Assembly: GCA_014526335.1 (NCBI GenBank)
Contig: JACTAT010000061.1
Location: 721,098-785,097 of the forward strand
Length of the DNA stretch: 64,000 nucleotides
Direction: 5' to 3'
Source of the DNA: Chrysaora quinquecirrha
Lineage: Eukaryota > Cnidaria > Scyphozoa > Semaeostomeae > Pelagiidae
Part shown: positions 47,932 to 56,700 of the stretch, in pieces
Layout of the letters: every line of letters starts with the position of its first letter
Position numbering within the stretch: position 1 is the stretch's first letter
Made by a program: the position numbers and the translations under genes
Notes under the pieces: model-generated
What the model saw: only the letters and a program-made list of their open reading frames with translations
Databases searched by the model: none
What the model was told of the DNA's origin: nothing

Positions 47932-48305
47932 TAAACTCTTTTTTTATAAGAATATTGTTTATAAGAATATTCAGGCTCAAAATTATCCTATTTTTAAGAA
48001 TACTGTAAGAATATTGCTCAGCCTCAGCTCCTATATTTCTGTCTCATTTTTCAGCAGATGCCTGTTTGCAATGTTAGAACGAAACTCAATGATTGTCAAC
48101 AACATTCTTTTTGTTATAATAGTTAAATATTTCTTTCGCTCGACCAAATGAGATGATTTTTTCTTTTAACTATGTTCCCCTAAAACCGCATATCAGGTTT
48201 GAAAAATAAGAATACTTTAAGAATATATTCAGGCTTAAAACGAACATTTCTTAAGAATTTTGAGGCTGGACAAAATTTATAGTATTCTTATAAAAAAAAA
48301 GTGTA
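47932..48305. mobile_element. MITE, TACAC/ATAAGAA family
   Basis: Left TAAACTCTTTTTTTATAAGA; right TCTTATAAAAAAAAAGTGTA. TAAGAATATT motifs repeat internally in both orientations. A solo right end of the same type lies at 48473-48513. Confidence 0.55.
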
Positions 48306-48624
48306 GACCAAGTTTGCGGCCGGCTTTAGACATCACGAATGAGTTCCTTAAAAACCAATGATATGAGTAGGCAAAGTTAATTAATGATGCATCACTATCA
48401 AATTTATAGATTTCCAAACAGTATCGATATCATGGCAAGATAACAAATACTCTGGGTTGGGCCTTCTACATGTAGGTTCCTTATAAAGGTTCTTTATAAA
48501 AAAAGCGTGTAATTGATCCTTTGGTAATCTCGCTGAATACCTGAATCCCGCAGAGTTGATTGTGACTGGTGTTCAAAACACAAGCAGCGTTAATATATTC
48601 GGACTTATCAAGGCTGTTTCTGAC

Positions 48625-49094
48625 ACCGTATTAGACATGATAGTCACCACTTATCATGACAAGCCTTTGATATTTAGTTGAGCAACGTTTCGGGAGAGAT
48701 TCGTCTCCCATCATCGGGCAATGAGTAATGTGGTTTCCCGCCTATTTATTTATTGAAAAACAGACTTGTTAAAGAAAGCATTCACTCAGTTCTATCAACT
48801 CCTTGTATCAATCAAATATCTTACTCAATCCCAGAAATTTGGTTGAATAACATCAAAAGTTGCACTGAACGCAATTTTGGCGCCACAAATTTTAGAAATT
48901 GAGCGCCAAAAAATTCCGAGCTTCCTCGCAGGTCCGGTCAATTTCACACCTTTCGATCCGACCTTTGCAGTAAATAGGCAAGAAAACACATTTCTCATTG
49001 CCCGATGATGGGAGACGAATCTCTCCCGAAACGTTGCTCAACTAAATATTTAAGGCTTGTCATGATAAGTGGTGACTATCATGTCTAATACGGT
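48625..49094. mobile_element. 470-bp element with ~110-bp terminal inverted repeats
   Basis: ACCGTATTAGACATGATAGT at the left is matched by ACTATCATGTCTAATACGGT at the right. The match runs inward through CACTTATCATGACAAGCC and TTAGTTGAGCAACGTTTCGG to GATGGGAGACGAATCTCTCC. The centre is unrelated unique sequence with no frame. A diverged relative supplies the outer arms of 41715-42300. Confidence 0.8.
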
Positions 49095-49218
49095 ACAAGC
49101 AGCGTTGATACCAATTAGTTGTTACTGGGACACGATTCAGTCTCAATTGAAAAAAGTGCGTCCCTTTGTCTGATAGATTTGTGGACAGAGTTAATACTGG
49201 GACTAGTCCTTTCTTTTT

Positions 49219-49572
49219 TACACGTTTTTTTAATAAGGAACCTTTGGTCTGAGTTGAGTTAGGAGTTCCTGACTTAATTTTTCAACAAAATGAGGCTGTA
49301 AGTTCCTTATACTGTTCTTTGTCGTGGGATGTGTATAAAATTAATCTCTACAGCAAATTCATATAAATTATTCTTCATTTCTAACTTTAAGTGTAAATGG
49401 AGCCTTTTGGGGAAGAACGATGGGAAATATTTTGTTAAGCCGTCTTGTTCTTTAAAAAAGAGTTTCTTAGTTTTTCATTCCAGCCTCGACAGTTCCTTAA
49501 AGTTTCTTAATGTTTTTGGAATTTTCAGCCTCGAGTTTCTTATAAAGGTGTTCCTTATAAAAAAAACGTGTA
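49219..49572. mobile_element. 354-bp MITE, TACACG family, copy A
   Basis: Left TACACGTTTTTTTAATAAGG; right TTCCTTATAAAAAAAACGTG then TA. The interior shares ACCTTTGGTCTGAGTTGAG, CAACAAAATGAGGCTG and GGGGAAGAACGATGGGAAAT with 58963-59329, so the two are copies of one subfamily. Confidence 0.8.
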
Positions 49573-50331
49573 TTCAGGTTTGACCGTATAGAAGGTTGAG
49601 ATTGAAATTTTGTTCCCAAGAACTGCACGTATGTAATGTTTGTGTGTTTTAATTACTTTTGCATTTTAATATTCATTCATTCATTTGGTTTTTACTTTCG
49701 TTCTGTAAATTGTCGTGATTTCAATGTTTGCGTGCAGTTCTCGTGTTAGTGTAAGTTACTCCCTTTCCGGGAAATGTGCGTTCCTTTGTCTTTGTTGTCA
49801 ATGTGTTGTGTGATGTATCGCTGTGTTGTCTATTTAGTCAGTGTTATATATTTGTGTGTAATCATATTTTAGTTTAGTCTTCGTCTTGATTGGAATCGAA
49901 TAACATCTTACAGTTTTATTAAGTTGCAGTCTTTTTAGTTTAGGCCTAAGGGCCTAAAGCGTGCTCTTTCTTCCCTTCGCGCTATCCAAAGAACCAACAC
50001 GTTACACGTAGATTGAAATTTCGATCCCGAAAACAATTTACAGTATCCTATGCATGTTTATTCAGATCATTGAACTGCGGCGTCAACTGACGCTTCGAAT
50101 CAGTTTCCTTAGTCACCAGCGCTATACATAAAAATAAACCAACTGGTAACAAAATTATCCGATGATGAAGATCAGTATCATAAGACCATACCCACAGATT
50201 GATATTTTCAAGTATTGAAATATGGACTCGCAGAATCTTATATCTTTTGGTAGGTACTGTAGTGTATTTGTATTTATATATATTTTTTATATAAGCACTA
50301 CTTTTACAAGTATGGCAGGCATTAAAAAGAA
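49573..50331. other. Non-coding spacer between two MITEs
   Basis: No conserved coding frame or repeat unit was recognised. An ATG with a nearby GTAGGT donor at 50222-50250 is in the wrong phase to feed the first visible CapA exon. Confidence 0.35.
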
Positions 50332-50505
50332 TACACGTTTTTTTATAAGAAACCGCTTTATAAGAAACCCACTAGTAAGATTTCTGGCAAATTACAATAG
50401 ATTCTTTCGTTCTTTTGTTTTTTAAAACAATAGAAAACAATAGATAATTTAAGAAACATTTGCTAGTGAGGCTTTAGGTAGGTTTCTTATATAAAAAAAC
50501 GTGCA
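50332..50505. mobile_element. 174-bp short MITE, TACACG family
   Basis: Left TACACGTTTTTTTATAAGAA; right TTTCTTATATAAAAAAACGT then GCA. It is the shortest member seen, apparently an internal-deletion form. Confidence 0.7.
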
Positions 50506-50692
50506 AGTTAACAAAGAATCAGCATTAACAAAAGAAAATTAAAGTAAAAAAAACAAGTAACAAAGCGAACACAAAAAAGAACAGAGTTACAGATGCGTGA
50601 AATTTCATGTTTCCGATAGATAATTTTGGACATTTCCCTATTTTTCGGACCTATTTTCAGACGCGTATTTCAAATATAATATTATTATTGTT

Positions 50693-51306
50693 AGGGTCTA
50701 CTGGGGTAAAATGGGCAAATTTGGAGCATTTTTTAGCTTTGATCATCTATAATTTTTTAAAGATATGTACTACAAGCAGGGAAATTTGCAGTGATAGCAT
50801 TTGAGGTATTGTGAACAAGATATTTGACATGAATGTTCAGAAGCATCACCTAGGCATTAACCAGATGCAGCACTGTGGCATGCATTTTTGCTGCTTGGGA
50901 CCGGGGTAAAATGGGTAACTATATATTTTCAAGCGGAAATCAAGTGCTCAGATAAAATAAAAACACACTTTTAAACCTTTTAGTTCCTTTAAAACATAAT
51001 TCAGATGAAATCTAGGTAGTTTTATCAATGTATTTCTCATACCAAACATATGGTACATAAAAAACTATCGTCCATGTCAAAATTCACCTATCGATTTCTA
51101 GACTATCTTGATCGTATGAAAAATTCGTTATTGTAGCGCACCACTTGACACTAACTGTCAGACACAGGTGTTGCTAGGAAGGACCCAAGCCCCTCAACAG
51201 AAATTGCATATATTACAAATAAAAGAAAGGCTATCAGCTGTAATTTATGCAACATTGTGAAATTACCCATTCTACCCGGGATACCCATTTTACCCCGATA
51301 GACCCT
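50693..51306. mobile_element. 614-bp TIR element with GGGGTAAAATGGG ends
   Basis: Left AGGGTCTACTGGGGTAAAAT; right ATTTTACCCCGATAGACCCT. A further GGGGTAAAATGGGTAAC lies inside at about 50903-50919. No coding frame. Confidence 0.65.
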
Positions 51307-52205
51307 ATCAAAGTTGGGAGCCCCGAACAGAGTTGCGAAATCAAGAAATCTTGCACAATTTTTGGACTAATCACGCAATCACGCACGACTAAAACTTCAT
51401 TTTTACCTGCAAGCAACTTCAGGCGTTTCTACCCGAAACTTTCAGCAAGATTTAAATTCTTGACTACTCAACGTCATGTATGTAAAAGGAACTGGCTTTG
51501 AAAAATTTTTCCCACGACAAGCTTGTTATAGGGAAGCCAAAAATTAATTTTTAAGGAGCTTTACCCTCTTTTGTCATAAGAACCAGATAATTCCGAGGCT
51601 TCGAGAGTTCTGTTCTTATTTCAACCTTGATTTTTCTACATCTACACACAATAAATTGCTTCTACAGTAATTGCATAGTTCTGTTTTGTTAACATGAGAT
51701 ACATTTCTAAAAACACATTTTCTTGATTCTTATTTTTCATGTTAGGCTGACATTGTTCTTAGGCTGTTCTTACTCTTTCGGAAAATTGAGCCTCAATGTT
51801 CTTATAAAGTGTGTTTTTATGAAAAAAGAATGTATAAGGAACATTTGGTCTGACTTGAGGGTGGATTTCGGGAGAGTGATGATGTAGCAACTAATGATGA
51901 TTAATTTCACTAACTAAAAGCTTGCTTGTGACTGCGGAAATGGTACTGTATTCGGTAAAACCTCTACATCATTATACCCTGATTTAGTATACCAAAATAC
52001 CTTATGCAAAACCTTGGTAACTGCAATATGTTGGCTTTCTACTTGGCCCTGATAATTGACATTAGATCTACAATCTGTTTTCCAGTGATTGTTCTGTATT
52101 TGTACTCGCTGAAGCTCTTTTCTCAAGCAAAGGTATTTATTTGAATTGTATTTTGTTTAGTCGGCTATAAAGGCAATCTTGAAGATGGAAAAGGGCATTT
52201 CTTAA
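51307..52205. other. Spacer with a TACAC-family remnant
   Basis: Around 51790-51840 a right-end-like sequence (TTCTTATAAAGTGTGTTTTT) suggests a decayed MITE. No gene was recognised, although the unseen first exon or exons of the CapA-like gene should lie here or further upstream. Confidence 0.35.
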
Positions 52206-53292
52206 TAATAACAGGAAAAAGAAAAGATCACTTAGCTTGCTGCTTGCTTCGAGCTTGAGAGATACTTGCTGCGACGAGTTCAATTATATAATGTAGGCAG
52301 TAACACCACGGCGCAAGACAAAAAAGACAACTATCTGTTTTGAAAATACTGTTATTTGACCTTGCCATAATAACAGAAAAGGAAAAGACCACTTAGCTTG
52401 CTTCGAGCTTAAGGGCTACTTGCGGCGACGAGTTCAATTATATAATGTAGGCAGTAACACCACGGCGCAAGACAAAAAAGACAACTATCTGTTTTGAAAA
52501 TACTGTTATTTGACCTTGCCATAATAACAGAAAAGGAAAAGACCACTTAGCTTGCTTCGAGCTTAAGGGCTACTTGCGGCGACGAGTTCAATTATATAAT
52601 GTAGGCAGTAACACCACGGCGCAAGACAAAAAAGACAACTATCTGTTTTGAAAATACTGTTATTTGACCTTGCCATAATAACAGAAAAGGAAAAGACCAC
52701 TTAGCTTGCTTCGAGCTTAAGGGCTACTTGCGGCGACGAGTTCAATTATATAATGTAGGCAGTAACACCACGGCGCAAGACAAAAAAGACAACTATCTGT
52801 TTTGAAAATACTGTTATTTGACCTTGCCATAATAACAGAAAAGGAAAAGACCACTTAGCTTGCTTCGAGCTTAAGGGCTACTTGCGGCGACGAGTTCAAT
52901 TATATAATGTAGGCAGTAACACCACGGCGCAAGACAAAAAAGACAACTATCTGTTTTGAAAATACTGTTATTTGACCTTGCCATAATAACAGAAAAGGAA
53001 AAGACCACTTAGCTTGCTTCGAGCTTAAGGGCTACTTGCGGCGACGAGTTCAATTATATAATGTAGGCAGTAACACCACGGCGCAAGACAAAAAAGACAA
53101 CTATCTGTTTTGAAAATACTGTTATTTGACCTTGCCATAATAACAGAAAAGGAAAAGACCACTTAGCTTGCTTCGAGCTTAAGGGCTACTTGCGGCGACG
53201 AGTTCAATTATATAATGTAGGCAGTAACACCACGGCGCAAGACAACAAAAGAAAACAATCTGTTTTTGGAAATACAGTTATTTGACCTTGCC
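52206..53292. repeat. 154-bp tandem array, seven copies
   Basis: Units start at 52206, 52367, 52521, 52675, 52829, 52983 and 53137. The five central units appear identical over 154 bp, with landmarks ACCACTTAGCTTGCTTCGAG, GGCTACTTGCGGCGACGAGT and GTAACACCACGGCGCAAGAC. The first unit has an extra few bases and substitutions, and the last diverges at its 3' end. The array ends about 500 bp before the first visible CapA exon. The unit contains no sustained frame. Confidence 0.95.
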
Positions 53293-53792
53293 AAACAAGG
53301 CTTCTTCAGATCTTACATTTTTTCTTATTCTGAACTCATTACCCGGAACCTCTTTCCCGAAAAAGCAGCTTAAACGAAGCTGTATGAAGCGAAATATGTT
53401 GTAAATTGCGACAAGCAGCGGAAACATTTTCGGGCATGCGAATTCGGGCATACATTGAAGTTTTGTACAACTCAAAGACTAGTTGTGTTGTAAAAATATC
53501 GTCTATTAGGCCGAAAGGAAATTCTATTCTTTGAACCTTGTGCACCCCTTGCCGAAATTTCTATTGGGTTTACAAAGAAGTACTTTTGTTTAAACGGGAA
53601 TCTCGTGCGCCTTTTCAAAGAGTGAATAGCCCCTCGTATTTAGCATGGTAGGAGTTATCTTTCCGAAGAAAAATTAGGAAAAATCTCAAATTGTCTAACT
53701 CTTGCATACTTGCGTGTTGAACATTGGTCGCGAAATGCAGATAAAACGTATATAGCACACATGCTGCTTTTATCGCAACTGTTTTCCAACAG

Positions 53793-56700
53793 AAAGATGA
53801 AGGAGCGACGTTAATATTTGGTGGAGACACATGTCTTGGAGATATGGTAGAGTATTTTGCTGGAAAGACGTGTGATTACAAAAGGCCATTCGATAAAATT
53901 AAACCATATTTAGAAGAAGCTGACTATGTAACAGTCAACTTGGAATCAGTGCTCTGGAAAGGTCGAGGCAAGCCCGAAAATGATCATCTGCCAGAAAAGA
54001 TTATAAAACATTGGAGCAAGGCTAAAAGTGTTGAAGGCTTGAGGTAAGAGGATAAATCCATTCTAATGTGAAAGCAAAGCATAGCAAAGCAAAGCATAGC
54101 AAAGCATAGCAAAGCAAAGCAAAGCAAAGCATAGCAAAGCATAGCAAAGCATAGCAAAGCATAGCAAAGCATAGCAAAGCATAGCAAAGCATATCAAAGC
54201 ATAGCAAAGCATAGCAAAGCATATCAAAGCATAGCAAAGCATAGCAAAGCATAGCAAAGCATAGCAAAGCATAGCAAAGCATAGCAAAGCATAGCAAAGC
54301 ATAGCAAAGCATAGCAAAGCATAGCAAAGCATAGCAAAGCATAGCAAAGCATAGCAAAGCATAGCAAAGCATAGCAAAGCATAGCAAAGCATAGCAAAGC
54401 ATAGCAAAGCATAGCAAAGCATAGCAAAGCATAGCAAAGCATAGCAAAGCATAGCAAAGCATAGCAAAGCATAGCAAAGCATAGCAAAGCATAGCAAAGC
54501 ATAGCAAAGCATAGCAAAGCATAGCAAAGCATAGCAAAGCATAGCAAAGCATAGCAAAGCATAGCAAAGCATAGCAAAGCATAGCAAAGCATAGCAAAGC
54601 ATAGCAAAGCATAGCAAAGCATAGCAAAGCATAGCAAAGCATAGCAAAGCATAGCAAAGCATAGCAAAGCATAGCAAAGCATAGCAAAGCATAGCAAAGC
54701 ATAGCAAAGCATAGCAAAGCATAGCAAAGCATAGCAAAGCATAGCAAAGCATAGCAAAGCAAAGCTTTGTCTAAGGGAAAATTTGATATTGAAGCTTATT
54801 CACCAAATTATTTCCGCAAGGTATGCTGGTATAGATTTGGTATCTCTTGGAAATAATCATGTCATGGATTATGGAGAAAAGGGAATCAAATCAACCATCG
54901 AGACGTTGAAAGAAGCAGGGATCGCTTACGTTGGAATCACAAACAAGGGGGAGCAGACCCAGGTAAATAATGGGCTTGAATCTCATGCATATAGGATATT
55001 AGCACCGTCCGGACACTTAAAGATTACTTGTCTGAAAGTGAAATGAAGGAATTGTTTTATTTCTTCAAAAGTAGTGATATTGCTGAACAGCTAAGAAATA
55101 AGCCTAATTTTAAAGGTGGGGGGGGGGGGGGTTCTTGCATGCAGGTTTTTTCTGTATGTACGAAAAGGTCATTTAAAACAATTTTCGTTTTAACCAAACC
55201 ACAATTACTGGCGGTGAAGCTTAATTAATGTATGTTCGAGTCTGGTAAACATCTCTTGGTTTGTTATCATATGCGAAAACATTTTCTGTAAGTGTAAACT
55301 TCATACATGTATCTGTAAAATATTTTTCTACTTTCAAGACACCACTGATTAAGAAGATAAAAGGCGTTAATATTGGATTTTTAAGTTATTGTTACATTGG
55401 CGAAGGATGTTTATTTGGTAAAGATATGATGCCCATACAGCCAGCTTGGTTCAACAGAACAGTTGCAGCAGGTGAAATTCAGCAATTGAGTGTAAGTCCA
55501 TGTTACAAGACAAAATCATCAGTAACCAATGATCAATCATCTAGCATCAATCGTCAATTATCAATCAAAATAATCAATTATCAATCAAAAAATCATTAAT
55601 CAAAACTAATCAGTCATCTATCATCAAAGACAAACCACTAATCGATAATAATCAAGCATAGATCATCTCAATCATCAATTATCAATAAACAATAAACAAT
55701 CGTGAATCATAAATCATTGATCAATAACAATCAATCAATAATGATTTATAATCAATCATCAATCCTCAATCATCAATCGTAAATCATCAATCATCAATCA
55801 ATGATAATTAAGCATCAATCATCAGTCATCAGTTATCAATCATTTATCATCAATCATAAAAAAATCAATAATCTATCAACAATAATCGAGCATTAATCAA
55901 AAACTCATTAATCAATAATAATCTGGCATGAATCACCAATCACCAGTTACTGTATCAATCTTTAATCATCAATCATTTCAATCATCATGAGTTATCAATA
56001 AACAATAAGAAATCGTCGATTATAAATCAAAAATCATTAATAAAAACACTCAATCAATAATAATAAATAATAAATAATAAATAACCAATCCTTATTCCTC
56101 AATCACCAATCATAAATCACCAATCATCAATCAATAAGAATCAAGAATCAATCATCAATCATCAGTTATCAATCTTTTATCATCAATCATAAATAATCAA
56201 TCATCAATCACCGATCATTAATCATTGATAATCCAGCATCAAGCACACCAATCATCAATCTTAAGTCATCAATCATAAACTATCCATCTTTAATCATCAA
56301 TCATCAATCACCAATTATTGTTAATCACAAATTGCTGTTTATGTAGTACTTTTGCGAGTACATCTGTAATATGAAATTTGTTTAAATTTAGTGGAGTAAT
56401 TCCACTTTTTCAATGCCGACATTTTTTACAGCAAAAGGTTGATTATCTTGTTGTTCTGATGCATTGGGGTTTGGAGAAACTTCCTGTACCACCACAGCAC
56501 ATTCGTTATATCGCAAGAGAGCTGAAACAGTTTGGCGCGAATTTGACGATTGGAACACATCCACATGTTCCTCAAAATTATCAGTGCATTGGAGAAAATT
56601 ATTTTGTTGCCTACAGTCTTGGTAATTTACTTTTCGTGAGGACTGGGGTTCCTAATGCAGTAAGTTTTGTTTTCTTGACTTCAAAAATGTTTTTTGTTTT

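Noticed and set aside
50222..50250. First exon of the CapA-like gene (ATG followed by GTAGGT)
   Set aside because: It would leave phase 1, while the first visible CapA exon needs phase 0.
52206..53292. CRISPR array
   Set aside because: Units are contiguous with no spacers, 154 bp long, in a eukaryotic genome.
54022..54762. 246-codon minus-strand frame of repeating Met-Leu-Cys-Tyr-Ala-Leu-Leu-Cys-Phe-Ala
   Set aside because: All three minus frames are open simply because the decamer lacks stops. The array lies in an intron of the CapA-like gene.
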